From Cyanobium sp. Prado107 (GTDB lineage Bacteria; Cyanobacteriota; Cyanobacteriia; PCC-6307; Cyanobiaceae): a stretch of 34,909 nt of DNA. Numbering within the stretch: position 1 is the first letter of the stretch; each line of letters starts with the position of its first letter. The stretch is taken from contig JALOOQ010000004.1 in NCBI GenBank assembly GCA_025454305.1, forward strand, positions 1 through 34,909, read 5' to 3'. This document shows positions 10,705 to 18,934 of this stretch, one piece after another. The notes below the pieces were generated by a model. It was not told where the DNA came from and did not search any database. It saw only the letters and a program-made list of their open reading frames with translations. The translations under genes were made by a program, and so were the position numbers.

Positions 10705-11094
10705 GCTTCCGGCTCTCGCCCCTCCCAGGACAACCTGAATCCCCGGGTTTTTCTCGGCGGTCAACGCACGCTGTGCGTGCGACACCGCCTCCGAAAAACC
10801 CGGGTATTCGTGCTGCAAGGGCCTCGTGTCAGTGGCCAGTGTTCCGTGGGGCTGGCGGTACCAACGGGGCAATCACGACGGGAAGCAGCAAGCACGGATT
10901 GAATTGTCCGGGAGAATTTTCGGGAGAAGCTCACAACGCACTGCCGTTCTGCAGGCAGGAACCCGGCACTGCTGTCTTCAGCACCTGTCCCTGCCGAACC
11001 TCGTCTCCTGGATGCTGCGGCGACCGACCGAATCACCAGCGGCGGGTGCCCGCGCTGGGAAGCTGGAGCTGATGGCCCCGCCGGATTCCAGCCC
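10705..11094. other. 390-nt intergenic region after the atp operon
   Basis: This gap holds a large palindrome at 10737-10809 (separate entry). The remaining 285 bases up to the oxygenase-like gene show no RNA gene or coding pattern I trust; frames open across it continue into other genes out of phase. A short inverted repeat GCGGG/CCCGC lies at about 11042-11053. The promoter of the next gene is presumably here, but I could not assign it. Confidence 0.5.
10737..10809. repeat. 73-bp imperfect palindrome downstream of the gamma-subunit gene
   Basis: The arms run GAAT-c-CCCGGGTTTTTC...GGCGGT (10737-10761) and ACCGCC...GAAAAACCCGGG-t-ATTC (10784-10809). CCCGGGTTTTTC/GAAAAACCCGGG is an uninterrupted pairing, and an inner stem CGCACG/CGTGCG (10765-10770, 10776-10781) closes a 5-nt loop. 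The whole can fold into one long hairpin on either strand. It begins 32 bases past the gamma stop, so it may end the atp transcript. However, the T-run is inside the 5' arm rather than after the stem, unlike a standard intrinsic terminator. A small dispersed palindromic element is an alternative. Confidence 0.75.
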
Positions 11095-11841
11095 ATGCCA
11101 CTGCCCCTGCCTGTGCCGGGACCATTGCAGATCCAGCCGCTGTTTCCAGTGGCGCTGGGGCAGGTCCAGCTGCGGCCCGATCCGCTGGAGCTGGCGGAGC
11201 AGGTGCAGGCCCTGCATGCACTGCGCGGCGACGCGGACGGCAATCCCGATCCCGGCTGTGCCTGGACCGGCGACCTCAACGGCGTCTGGCAACTGCATCT
11301 CCATCCCACGTTCGCGCCCCTCATCGCCACGCTCACCGGTCACGCCCGCTGCTACCTGGAGGAACTGGGCTTTGATCGCCGCCGTGTGGTGCTGCACCTC
11401 CAGCGCTGCTGGCCGGTGCTCAGCGAACCGGGCCAGGTGGTGGGGCGCCACCACCACCCCAACGCTCACCTCAGCGCCATTTATTACCTCAACGGCGATG
11501 GCAGCGGCCGCTCGGGGTGTCTGCGCCTGTGGCCGCCCCGCCAGCTCAACGAACTGGTTCCGGGTCTGGGGGCGGGTCATGGCGGACCCCTGACCCCCAC
11601 CTGCTGGACGGAGCCCTGGCTGGATGTGGCGCCGCGGGCGGGGTTGCTGCTGCTGTTCCCCTCCTGCATCGACCATGCTGTGCTGCCCAACGACGATCCT
11701 GATGATCTGCGCTGCTCACTGAGCATCGATTTCATGCTCACGGCGCCTCCCACCCCTGAAGGCCAGGCGCCTCCGGAATATCTCGCTCCCCATCCCGGCC
11801 AGTGGCAGGCGATCACGGAGGATGGGGTGCAGCCGGCCTGA
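11095..11841 (+). CDS. Putative 2OG-Fe(II) oxygenase-like protein
   Basis: The 248-aa product has a histidine-rich stretch RHHHPNAHLSAIYYLNGD (118-135), a region typical of TIGR02466-like putative 2-oxoglutarate/Fe(II) oxygenases. Later FPSCIDHAVLPND (188-200) supplies a probable distal metal-ligand histidine (His194), and LRCSLSIDF (205-213) the arginine that would bind 2-oxoglutarate (Arg206). These are the elements of a double-stranded beta-helix fold. The assignment is from pattern memory; the substrate is unknown. ATG 11095 has no obvious ribosome binding site. A ferredoxin gene starts 38 bases after its stop on the same strand, so the two may be co-expressed. Confidence 0.7.
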   Translation: MPLPLPVPGPLQIQPLFPVALGQVQLRPDPLELAEQVQALHALRGDADGNPDPGCAWTGDLNGVWQLHLHPTFAPLIATLTGHARCYLEELGFDRRRVVLHLQRCWPVLSEPGQVVGRHHHPNAHLSAIYYLNGDGSGRSGCLRLWPPRQLNELVPGLGAGHGGPLTPTCWTEPWLDVAPRAGLLLLFPSCIDHAVLPNDDPDDLRCSLSIDFMLTAPPTPEGQAPPEYLAPHPGQWQAITEDGVQPA

Positions 11842-11879
11842 AGCGGCCGGGGCGGCTCCGAGTCCTTCCTCAATCATCC

Positions 11880-12203
11880 ATGCGTGCCAGCTTCACCGTC
11901 GTCGCCACCCTCGACGGCGCCACCCATACCTTCCCCTGCCGCGAGGACCAGACCGTCCTGTCCGCAGCGGAGGAGGCCGGCGTGCCCCTGCCCAGTTCCT
12001 GCTGTTCGGGGGTGTGCACCACCTGCGCCGCCCTGATCAGCGAGGGCACGGTGCACCAGCCCGACGCCATGGGCGTGAAGGCGGAACTGCAGCAGCAGGG
12101 CTATGCCCTGCTGTGCGTGGCCTACCCCCGCAGTGACCTCAAGTTCCAGGCCGGCATGGAGGATGCCCTCTACGAAGCCCAGTTCGGTCAGTTCCAGAAG
12201 TGA
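11880..12203 (+). CDS. [2Fe-2S] plant-type ferredoxin
   Basis: A 107-aa electron carrier. Cysteines 41, 46, 49 and 79 fit the plant-type [2Fe-2S] pattern C-x4-C-x2-C-x29-C, within SSCCSGVCTTCAAL and LLCVAYP. The C-terminal tail after the cluster is somewhat extended and ends AQFGQFQK. It differs from the main photosynthetic PetF in its N-terminus and tail, so it is likely a minor paralogue with special partners. The true start is the ATG at 11880; upstream frame is not conserved. Its stop overlaps the GTG start of the next small gene (GTGA, 12200-12203). Confidence 0.93.
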   Translation: MRASFTVVATLDGATHTFPCREDQTVLSAAEEAGVPLPSSCCSGVCTTCAALISEGTVHQPDAMGVKAELQQQGYALLCVAYPRSDLKFQAGMEDALYEAQFGQFQK

Positions 12204-12394
12204 GCCGGCCGTCCGGCGCTGGGGTCCTGCGGCCGGTGGTGCTGTGCTTCCAGCGTGCCCCTGGTCCCCTGCTGCCCCAGATTCAGGACGCTCTGGCTGC
12301 CCATGGCGAGCCCCTGCGCTGGGCCATCAGCGGGGTGCGCGGCGATGAGCTCCGTCTGGAGGCGGTGGTGCTGACATCAACCCCCGCGCCATGA
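12200..12394 (+). CDS. Conserved-looking 64-aa protein of unknown function
   Basis: A short frame with a GTG start overlapping the ferredoxin stop (GTGA) and a TGA stop overlapping the DUF3326 start (ATGA, 12391-12394). The precise double overlap is strong evidence that it is translated. The product has no cysteine cluster (one Cys, residue 16), no membrane segment and no signal peptide. The central part, HGEPLRWAISGVRGDELRLEAVVL, reads like a compact beta-rich fold seen in small cyanobacterial hypothetical proteins. I do not recognise a function. Composition matches the neighbours, so there is no sign of recent transfer. Confidence 0.7.
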   Translation: MSRPSGAGVLRPVVLCFQRAPGPLLPQIQDALAAHGEPLRWAISGVRGDELRLEAVVLTSTPAP

Positions 12395-13521
12395 CGTCCT
12401 CGGCCGTGCCGGCGTCCACAGACGCCCTGGCCACCGTGATGGTGGTGCCCACCGGCCTGGGCTGTGCCACCGGCGGCTATGCCGGCGACGCCCTGCCGGC
12501 AGCCCGGCTGCTGGCCGCCGCCAGCGGCTGTCTGATCACCCATCCCAACGTGGTCAACGGTGCGGCGCTCTACTGGCGCGATCCCCGCATCCACTACGTG
12601 GAGGGCTGGGCCCTCGACCGGTTCGCGGCCGGCGACCTCGATCTCCGGCCGGTGCGCGCCCAGCGGCTGGGTCTGCTGCTCGACGCCGGCATCGAGGACG
12701 ACCTGCGCCTGCGCCACCTGCAGGTGGCCGATGGCTGCCGGGCCACCCTGGGCCTGGACATCGGTCCGGTGGTGACGACCGATGCGCCCCTCGCCGTGAG
12801 TCTGGAGCGGGGACCCAGCGGCGCCAGCTGGGGCAGCCTGGGTCGGCCGGATGCCCTGCTGCGCGCCGGTGAACGGCTCCGGGCCGCCGGCGCGACGGCG
12901 ATCGCGGTGGTGGCCCGCTTGCCCGACGATCCCGGCAGCAGCGCCCTGGCGGCCTACCGCCAGGGTTCAGGTGTCGACGCCCTGGCGGGGGCCGAGGCGG
13001 TGATCAGCCACCTGCTCAGCCGCCATCTGCTGCTGCCCTGTGCCCATGCCCCAGCCCTGCAGCCGCTGGCTCTGCAGCGCGGCCTCGACCCCCGCGCCGC
13101 CGGGGAGGAGCTGGGCACCACATTCCTGCCCTGTGTGCTGGTGGGCCTGAGCCGGGCTCCTGACCTGGTGGCCAGGCCGCCGGCAGGCTGGATCAATACC
13201 CCATTGCCACACGCCCCATCCACCAGCGCCCCAGTGGATGGCCCGCTGCTGCGCAGCGAGGGGATCGGCGCCGTGGTGGCGCCGGCTGGAGCCCTCGGCG
13301 GCGAGGCGGTGCTGGCCTGCGTGGAGCGGGGTGTGCCCCTGATCGCGGTCGACAATCCCTGCGTGCTGGAGGTCACCGCCGCCGCCCTGGCCCTGGCCGA
13401 GGCCGGTGCCACGGTTCTGCCCGCGGCGGGCTACGAGGAGGCCGCCGGGCTGCTGCTGGCCCTGCGGGAGGGCATCGCCCCGGCGGCGCTGCGTCGGCCC
13501 CTGGCCCCGCTGGAGTGCTGA
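12391..13521 (+). CDS. DUF3326 family protein
   Basis: The 376-aa product matches the cyanobacterial/plastid-lineage DUF3326 family as I remember it: an N-terminal VVPTGLGCATGGYAGDA segment, the ITHPNVVNGAALYW motif, and a C-terminal nucleotide-fold-like part (GAVVAPAGALGGEAVLACVERGVPLIAVDNP). Function is not established. The glycine-rich segments suggest a ligand- or cofactor-binding site, which is inference. It is soluble by appearance, with no leader peptide. The start overlaps the stop of the 64-aa gene, so it is probably translationally coupled with it and the ferredoxin. Confidence 0.9.
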   Translation: MTSSAVPASTDALATVMVVPTGLGCATGGYAGDALPAARLLAAASGCLITHPNVVNGAALYWRDPRIHYVEGWALDRFAAGDLDLRPVRAQRLGLLLDAGIEDDLRLRHLQVADGCRATLGLDIGPVVTTDAPLAVSLERGPSGASWGSLGRPDALLRAGERLRAAGATAIAVVARLPDDPGSSALAAYRQGSGVDALAGAEAVISHLLSRHLLLPCAHAPALQPLALQRGLDPRAAGEELGTTFLPCVLVGLSRAPDLVARPPAGWINTPLPHAPSTSAPVDGPLLRSEGIGAVVAPAGALGGEAVLACVERGVPLIAVDNPCVLEVTAAALALAEAGATVLPAAGYEEAAGLLLALREGIAPAALRRPLAPLEC

Positions 13522-13544
13522 GGCCGCACGCGAGATGGGGCCTC
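13520..13544. terminator. Candidate hairpin between convergent genes
   Basis: GAGGCC (13520-13525) and GGCCTC (13539-13544) form a 6-bp stem in the 25-base gap between the DUF3326 gene and the antiporter gene, overlapping the DUF3326 stop. It could act on both converging transcripts, but there is no T-tract on either side, so this is a weak call. Confidence 0.35.
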
Positions 13545-13546
13545 GA

Positions 13547-14905
13547 TCAGCCTGCCGTCGCCGGAGCGGAAAGCAGCGATTGACGGTTGAGCACCAGCCG
13601 CAGCAGTACAGGTGCCAGGAATGTGGTGCCGATCACCATCACCAGAACCCCGGCTTCCAGGGATGGATCCAGCACGCCGGCCTGGGCACCGAGACCGAGG
13701 AAGATCAGCCCCACCTCTCCTCGGGGCAGCATGCCCAGCCCCACCACCAGCCGGTTGGTGGGTTCGGCCATGCGGTAGGTCCAGCCGGCAGCCAGCTTGG
13801 TGATGGAGGCGACGCTGAGCAGAAAGACCGCCAGCACCAGACCCTGGCGGTTCTCCGGAACCAGGGGGTTGAGCACCGAGAGGTCCATCGTGGTGCCGAT
13901 CACCACGAAGAACACCGTGGCGAACAGGGCCACCAGGGGCTTGATCGCCTCTTCCATGGCGTGGGCATGCCGGGAGCCGCTGAGGATCAATCCCGCCGCG
14001 AAGGCCCCCAGGGCGGCCTCGAGACCCACGGCCTGTGCGGTGAAGCAGGAGAGGCAGAGCACCAGAAAGGCCGCCACCACCACATCACCCGGTGCCTGCA
14101 GCCGGTCCAGGACAGCATCGAACAGAGGGGCCGCGCGGCGGCTGAGCAGCAGCGACACGGCCACGAATGCCACCGCCGCGAGCACCAGCCGCAGGATGGG
14201 CTGCAGGGCCACACTGCCGCTCCCGGCCAGGGACACCACCACCGCCAGCAGCACGATGCCGAGAATGTCGTCGAGCACGGCGGCGCCGATCACGATCTGA
14301 CCCTCGCGGCTGCGCAGCACCTTCAGCTCTCCGAACACGCTGGCGGTGATGCCGATGCTGGTGGCCGTCATCGTGGCGCCGGCGAAGACGGCGGCGATCA
14401 GCGGCACGTGGAAGATCCAGAGCAGCCCGAAGGTTCCCAGCGTCAGTGGCAGCAGCACGCCGGTGAGTGCCACCCCACCGGCCTGGAGGCCCACCGCCAT
14501 CAGCTCATCCAGCTCGCATTCCAGGCCTGTGAGGAAGAGCAGGGCGAACAGCCCGATGGTGCCGATGGACTGGAGGTTGGGGAAGGTCTCGATGTAGACA
14601 TCCCGCACGACGTCGGGGCCCACGTGGGCCAGGGAGCCCAGCAGTCCCAGGAACCAGCCGCTCACCTCGGCCTGGGTCTCGGGGGGCAGGATCAGGTGCA
14701 GGCCCGACAGGCCGATCAGGATGCCGGCCACCAGCTCACCCAGGATCGTGGGCAGGCGGAGCCGCACCATCCCCTCGGCCAAGGCGCGGGCGGCGAGGAA
14801 GATCACGAAGAACCGCGCCGCCGCGATCAGCGTTTCCGCGGTTTCGAGCTGATGGCTGCTGGCGGTCTCGCTGGCGACCGCCAGCACCGTGGAGACGATG
14901 GACAT
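13547..14905 (-). CDS. CPA2-type cation:proton antiporter (Na+/H+ exchanger family)
   Basis: A 452-aa integral membrane protein with about twelve hydrophobic helices. LPTILGELVAGILIG (51-65) is the signature early helix of the KefB/NapA-type CPA2 family, and the ion-binding Asp-Asp pair is visible in AAVLDDILGIV (Asp212-Asp213). No TrkA-N or other cytoplasmic regulatory domain follows, so it is the short, NhaS3/NapA-like form. The likely role is Na+/H+ or K+/H+ exchange for ion and pH balance; the ion is not determinable. ATG 14905 is preceded by AAGGA at suitable distance, better than the farther upstream start at 14998. It follows rlmH by 89 bases on the same strand. Confidence 0.92.
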   Translation of the reverse strand: MSIVSTVLAVASETASSHQLETAETLIAAARFFVIFLAARALAEGMVRLRLPTILGELVAGILIGLSGLHLILPPETQAEVSGWFLGLLGSLAHVGPDVVRDVYIETFPNLQSIGTIGLFALLFLTGLECELDELMAVGLQAGGVALTGVLLPLTLGTFGLLWIFHVPLIAAVFAGATMTATSIGITASVFGELKVLRSREGQIVIGAAVLDDILGIVLLAVVVSLAGSGSVALQPILRLVLAAVAFVAVSLLLSRRAAPLFDAVLDRLQAPGDVVVAAFLVLCLSCFTAQAVGLEAALGAFAAGLILSGSRHAHAMEEAIKPLVALFATVFFVVIGTTMDLSVLNPLVPENRQGLVLAVFLLSVASITKLAAGWTYRMAEPTNRLVVGLGMLPRGEVGLIFLGLGAQAGVLDPSLEAGVLVMVIGTTFLAPVLLRLVLNRQSLLSAPATAG

Positions 14906-14994
14906 GGCCGAGATCCTTCCGGCGGCCGGTCCGCCTGCACTGGCGGCAGGGTAGGGGTAAACCTGATCGGAGAAGCACCCGGATGGGCGTCCGC

Positions 14995-15444
14995 TCAATC
15001 ACGGTGGTAGGGCCCACCCTGGAGGATCGACTGGGCCCGGTAGAGCTGCTCGAGCAGCAGCAGGCGGGCCAGTTCGTGGGGAAACGTGAGCGGGGAGAGG
15101 CTGAGGCGCCAGAAGGCCTCGGCGCGCAGAGCGGGCTCGAGGCCATCGGCGCCACCGATGGCGAAGGCCAGCCGACTGGCCTCGCCGCTGGCCTGCAGGG
15201 CCGCCAGATGGGTGGCCAGGGCACGTGAGTTCAGGTTGCGGCCCTCTTCGGTGAGCACCACCAGCCGCTCGTCGGGCCGCAGTTCGGCGCGGATCGTCGC
15301 CGCCTCGCGCTCGGGCGTGCTGTCCCTGAGCTCCACGACCGTCAGGCCGGGCAGGCGCTTGCGGTAGAGCGCGATGCCCTCCCGCACCCAGACCTTGCGC
15401 ACCTTGCCCACCGCCAGGATGCGGATACGGGCGGGGTTGAGCAT
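14995..15444 (-). CDS. rlmH: 23S rRNA (pseudouridine1915-N3)-methyltransferase RlmH
   Basis: RlmH methylates pseudouridine 1915 in helix 69 of 23S rRNA using SAM. The 149-aa product shows the SPOUT (YbeA) hallmarks: the [17 protein letters not shown] segment, the SAM-loop [13 protein letters not shown], and the C-terminal knot [31 protein letters not shown], in which [15 protein letters not shown] and YHR/D are typical. Length is normal. ATG 15444 has GGAG just upstream. It lies 12 bases after ald. Confidence 0.96.
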   Translation of the reverse strand: MLNPARIRILAVGKVRKVWVREGIALYRKRLPGLTVVELRDSTPEREAATIRAELRPDERLVVLTEEGRNLNSRALATHLAALQASGEASRLAFAIGGADGLEPALRAEAFWRLSLSPLTFPHELARLLLLEQLYRAQSILQGGPYHRD

Positions 15445-15456
15445 GGGCTCCGGCCT

Positions 15457-16599
15457 TCAGCGCAGGCACGCCATCGGATGGCGGGTGGCCACGCCCAGGG
15501 CGCGGGCCACGCCGGGGTGACACACGGCTCCGTCTGCGGTGTTGAGCCCGGAGAGCAGCTCGGGGCGGTCGGTGACGGCCTCGGCCAGCCCCCGCCCGGC
15601 CATCACCATGATGTAGGGGAGGGTGACGCTGACCAGCGCTTCGGTGGAGGTGAAGGGCACGGCGCCGGGCATGTTGCCCACGGCGTAGTGCTGCACCCCG
15701 TGCAGGGTGTGCACCGGATCGGTGTGGGTGGTTTCGCGGCTGGTGGCGATGCAGCCCCCCTGGTCGATGGCCACATCCACGATCACCGAGCCGGGTTTCA
15801 TCCGCTGCACCAGGGCTTCATCCACCAGCATCGGTGCGCGGCTCCCGGGGGTGAGCACCGCACCCACCACCAGGTCGGCGGCCGGCACCAGCCGCTCCAC
15901 CAGGCTGCGGCTGCTCACCAGGCCCACGAGCCGGCCGCGGCGTTCCGCCTCCCGTGAGCGCAGGCGCTGGGGGGAGCGGTCCAGCAGAAACACCTCCGCG
16001 TCCATGCCGGCGGCGATCCGGGCCGCGTTCCAGCCCACGGTGCCGGCGCCGAGCACCACCACCCGTGCCGGCCGCACCCCGGTGCAGCCCCCGATCAGCA
16101 CCCCGCGCCCGCCATGGGGCCGCTCCAGCAGGTGGGCCCCCACCTGGGCCGCCAGACGGCCGGCGATCTCGCTCATCGGCGCCAGCAGCGGCAGGCTGCC
16201 GTCCTCCAGCTGCACCGTCTCGTAGGCCACGGCGGTGGTGCCGGCCTCCAGCAGGGCACGGCCCACGTCCGGGTAGGCCGCCAGGTGCAGGTAGGTGAAC
16301 AGCACCAGGTCGGGGCGCAGGTAGGTGAACTCCTCGGGCTGGGGCTCCTTCACCTTCACCACCAGGTGGGCGGCCCAGGCCTCCTCGCGGCTCACCAGCC
16401 GGGCGCCGGCCGCGGCGAAGGCCTCGTCGTCGATGCCGGCCCCGATGCCTGCGCCGGCCTGCACCCGCACTTCGATGCCCTGCCCCACCAGCTCCTGCAC
16501 CCCATCCGGGCTGAGGGCCACTCGGCGCTCGTCCCGCTTGATTTCCGTGGGCACGCCGATGGTGGCCATCGGTGCGGTGAGGGTGGGCGGGGCTGCCAT
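15457..16599 (-). CDS. ald: Alanine dehydrogenase
   Basis: Catalyses L-alanine + NAD+ + H2O to pyruvate + ammonium + NADH. The product (380 aa from ATG 16599, 370 aa from ATG 16569) begins with MATIGVPTEIKRDERRVALSP at the second Met, the classical start of the family, so the shorter form is quite possible. VVKVKEP and FTYLHLAAYP carry the catalytic Lys and His. VVLGAGTVGWNAA is the NAD-binding GxGxxG, and the C-terminal region has HYAVGNMPGAVPFTST. Directly upstream on the same strand are NAD-synthesis genes (30-base gap); co-transcription with them is likely, a functional link to NAD supply is speculation. Confidence 0.95.
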   Translation of the reverse strand: MAAPPTLTAPMATIGVPTEIKRDERRVALSPDGVQELVGQGIEVRVQAGAGIGAGIDDEAFAAAGARLVSREEAWAAHLVVKVKEPQPEEFTYLRPDLVLFTYLHLAAYPDVGRALLEAGTTAVAYETVQLEDGSLPLLAPMSEIAGRLAAQVGAHLLERPHGGRGVLIGGCTGVRPARVVVLGAGTVGWNAARIAAGMDAEVFLLDRSPQRLRSREAERRGRLVGLVSSRSLVERLVPAADLVVGAVLTPGSRAPMLVDEALVQRMKPGSVIVDVAIDQGGCIATSRETTHTDPVHTLHGVQHYAVGNMPGAVPFTSTEALVSVTLPYIMVMAGRGLAEAVTDRPELLSGLNTADGAVCHPGVARALGVATRHPMACLR

Positions 16600-16629
16600 C
16601 GCGCCGGAACGGGTGCTCCCAAGCCTGGC

Positions 16630-18348
16630 TCAGACGGCGGCGATCGGCATGCGCCAGCCGCTGCCGAAGGCCTGGGCGCTCACCTTGAGCACCGGGGCCG
16701 CCTGCCGCCGTTTGAATTCGGCCCGCCGCAGCAGGCCCATCACCCGCGTCACCAGCTCGGGGGCCGCACCCTCGCGCACCAGCTGCTCCGGGCTGCAGCG
16801 CCGCTCCACAAGCGCCTTCAGCACCGGATCGAGCACGCCGTAGTCGGGCAGGGAATCGCTGTCGCGCTGGTCGGGGCGCAGTTCGGCGCTGGGGGGTTTG
16901 CCGCGGATGGCCTGCCCGATCAGTTCCCCCTCCGGCGGCAGGCCGAGTGTCTCGCGGCAGGTCCGGGAGGCTGGGCTGTCCAGCCAGGCGCACAGCCTGA
17001 AGACGCTGGTCTTGTAGAGATCGCCGATCACCGCCAGGCCCCCGTTCATGTCGCCGTAGAGCGTGCAGTAGCCCACCGCCAGCTCCGACTTGTTGCCGGT
17101 GGAGAGCAGCAGCCGTCCCTCCTGGTTGGCCACCGCCATCAGCAGGGTGCCGCGGATGCGGGACTGCAGGTTCTCCGCCGTGAGGCCGTCCGGACGGTGG
17201 CCCAGGGCAGGTTCGAGCGCGCTGTCGAAGGCGCGCATCAGGTGGCCGATCGGCACCGTGCGGGCGTCGAGTCCGAGGCGTCCCGCCAGGTCTTCGGCGT
17301 CGCTGACGGACCCGGCTGAACTCCAGGGAGAGGGCATCAGCAGAGCCTGCACCTGCTCGGCACCCAGGGCCGCCGCGGCGATCACCGCCACCAGGGCCGA
17401 GTCGATGCCACCGCTGAGGCCCAGCAGGACCCGCTGGAAGCCGCATTTGCGGGCATAGTCGCGCACGCCCAGCACCAGGGTGAGGAACAGTTGCTCCGGC
17501 AGCTCGGGCGGCTCGATCGCTGCTGCGGCCATCGCCGGGGGCTCCGGTGCCCCGTGCCCGCCGGCCGGCTGCCACATCTGCAGGGCTTCCGCACAGCACG
17601 GCAGCCGGACCACCGCGACACCGCTGGCGTCCACTACGAAGCTGGCGCCGTCGAACACCAGCTCATCGTTTCCGCCCACCTGGTTCACATACACCACGGG
17701 GCAGTTGAGGCGCCGCGCCGCCCGGCCGGCCAGGTGCTGGCGCAGTGCCAGCTTCCCCTGGCCGAAAGGAGAGGCGGAGTGGTTGACCAGCAGGTCAACG
17801 CGGTGAGCCTGAAGAGCGGCCACCGGATCGGGTCCGGCCAGGCGCTGGCCGACCAGTTCCTCCTCCACCCACAGGTCCTCGCAGATGGTGAGGCCCAGCC
17901 GCAGCTGCCGGCCGGCGCAACTGAGGTCGAGAACGGCAGGGGCGGAGGCTGGGCGGAAGTACCGGCGCTCGTCGAAGACGTCGTAGCTGGGCAGAAGCTG
18001 CTTGCGGGCCACCACCCGCCACCGTCCGCCCTGCACCAGGGCCATGGCGTTGTGCAGGTTGGGCAGCTGCCGGTCACCGCTGGCCGCGGCGATCCCCACC
18101 AGCAGCGCGAGATCGCCGCTGTGCTCAGCCAGCTGAACGGCCAGCCGCTGCAGCGCCTGCTGTTGCTGTTCCAGCCGGGCCGGCAGCAGCAGAAGGTCGC
18201 GGGGGGGATAGCCCCAGAGCGAGAGCTCCGGGGTGAGCACCACATGGGCCCCCTGGGCGTGGGCCTGGCGGCAGGCTTCGAGAATGCGCGCGCCATTGCC
18301 GGCCAGATCCCCCACCACCGGGTTGAGCTGGGCCAGGGCAAGACGCAT
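16630..18348 (-). CDS. nadE: Glutamine-dependent NAD+ synthetase
   Basis: Makes NAD+ from nicotinate adenine dinucleotide, ATP and glutamine. The 572-aa protein is the two-domain form. The N-terminal nitrilase-type glutaminase (about 1-250) has the triad Glu41 (TPELSLWGYPPRD), Lys116 (RKQLLPSYDVFDERRYF) and Cys156 (LTICEDLW). The C-terminal synthetase domain has the pyrophosphate loop SGGIDS (312-317) and the NKSELAVGYCTLYGDMNGG motif. ATG 18348 gives the family start MRLALAQLNPVVGD; the frame open further upstream is the shadow of nadD. It starts four bases after the nadD-like gene, which supplies its substrate. Confidence 0.97.
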   Translation of the reverse strand: MRLALAQLNPVVGDLAGNGARILEACRQAHAQGAHVVLTPELSLWGYPPRDLLLLPARLEQQQQALQRLAVQLAEHSGDLALLVGIAAASGDRQLPNLHNAMALVQGGRWRVVARKQLLPSYDVFDERRYFRPASAPAVLDLSCAGRQLRLGLTICEDLWVEEELVGQRLAGPDPVAALQAHRVDLLVNHSASPFGQGKLALRQHLAGRAARRLNCPVVYVNQVGGNDELVFDGASFVVDASGVAVVRLPCCAEALQMWQPAGGHGAPEPPAMAAAAIEPPELPEQLFLTLVLGVRDYARKCGFQRVLLGLSGGIDSALVAVIAAAALGAEQVQALLMPSPWSSAGSVSDAEDLAGRLGLDARTVPIGHLMRAFDSALEPALGHRPDGLTAENLQSRIRGTLLMAVANQEGRLLLSTGNKSELAVGYCTLYGDMNGGLAVIGDLYKTSVFRLCAWLDSPASRTCRETLGLPPEGELIGQAIRGKPPSAELRPDQRDSDSLPDYGVLDPVLKALVERRCSPEQLVREGAAPELVTRVMGLLRRAEFKRRQAAPVLKVSAQAFGSGWRMPIAAV

Positions 18349-18352
18349 GGGC

Positions 18353-18934
18353 TCAGACAGGGGAGGTGAGGCCGTAGAGATTGTGCTGGAGTAGCAGCGG
18401 CCACACGGCCTCCGGGATCTGGTCGCACAGCGGTTGCCGCCGCGCCTCCGTGCTGGCCGTGGCGGGCACCTCGAGCGGCAGCACGTCCACCCGGCCCCCC
18501 AGAGCCCGCAGAGCCGCCAGCTGCGCATCCCGCAGGGGCCAGCCCCGGCGCGGCACGATCGCCAGGCGGCAACGCTGCACCACCGTTGAGGCCTGTTTCC
18601 AGCGGGGAATCTGGCCGGCCAGATCACTGCCCACCACGAACACCAGCTCTGCCCCCGGCCAGCGCTGTTCGGCCCGCTCCAGGGTCGTGATCGCCCAGGG
18701 GCTGCTGAGTTCCTGAGCCAGCTCCAGGCGCGGGTCGCCGATCGCCCTCACCAGAGCCTCCAGCAGCTCCGCCCGCTGCTCGAGAGGAGCCCCGTGGCGC
18801 TTCATCGGGTTGTCGCTGGCCCAGGTGGCCACCCGGGGGAAACGGTCCAGCAGGCCTTCCAGCAGGGCCTGGTGGCCGCAGGTGGGCGGATCGGCGCTCG
18901 TGCCCAGCAGGGCGATGACCTCGCTGGCGGTCAA
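18353..18934 (-). CDS. nadD: Nicotinate-nucleotide adenylyltransferase (NadD-like)
   Basis: The 193-aa nucleotidyltransferase has the HxGH-type signature as GTSADPPTCGH (11-21), a variant of GGTFDPxHxGH, then the substrate motif WASDNPMKRHG and FVVGSDLAGQIPRW as in NadD proteins. The final ISSTxxR motif is recognisable only as ATASTEARRQ. It would adenylate nicotinate mononucleotide, and the next gene, nadE, completes NAD+ synthesis. The start is a TTG at 18934 whose bases overlap the stop of the GTPase gene (TTGA); no other in-frame start precedes the signature. A cyanobacterial variant acting on nicotinamide mononucleotide cannot be excluded. Confidence 0.85.
   Translation of the reverse strand: MTASEVIALLGTSADPPTCGHQALLEGLLDRFPRVATWASDNPMKRHGAPLEQRAELLEALVRAIGDPRLELAQELSSPWAITTLERAEQRWPGAELVFVVGSDLAGQIPRWKQASTVVQRCRLAIVPRRGWPLRDAQLAALRALGGRVDVLPLEVPATASTEARRQPLCDQIPEAVWPLLLQHNLYGLTSPV

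Noticed and set aside
10826-11593. 255-codon frame starting in the gap after the gamma gene
   Set aside because: It runs out of phase into the oxygenase-like gene, and the product is Cys/Arg/Ser-rich without homology.
12898-12905. HIP1-like GCGATCGC octamer
   Set aside because: Only about two copies were noticed (also near 32897), so this is not the HIP1-rich pattern of other cyanobacteria.
13406-15010. 534-codon plus-strand frame across the antiporter gene
   Set aside because: His/Gln-rich product caused by reading the membrane protein gene backwards.
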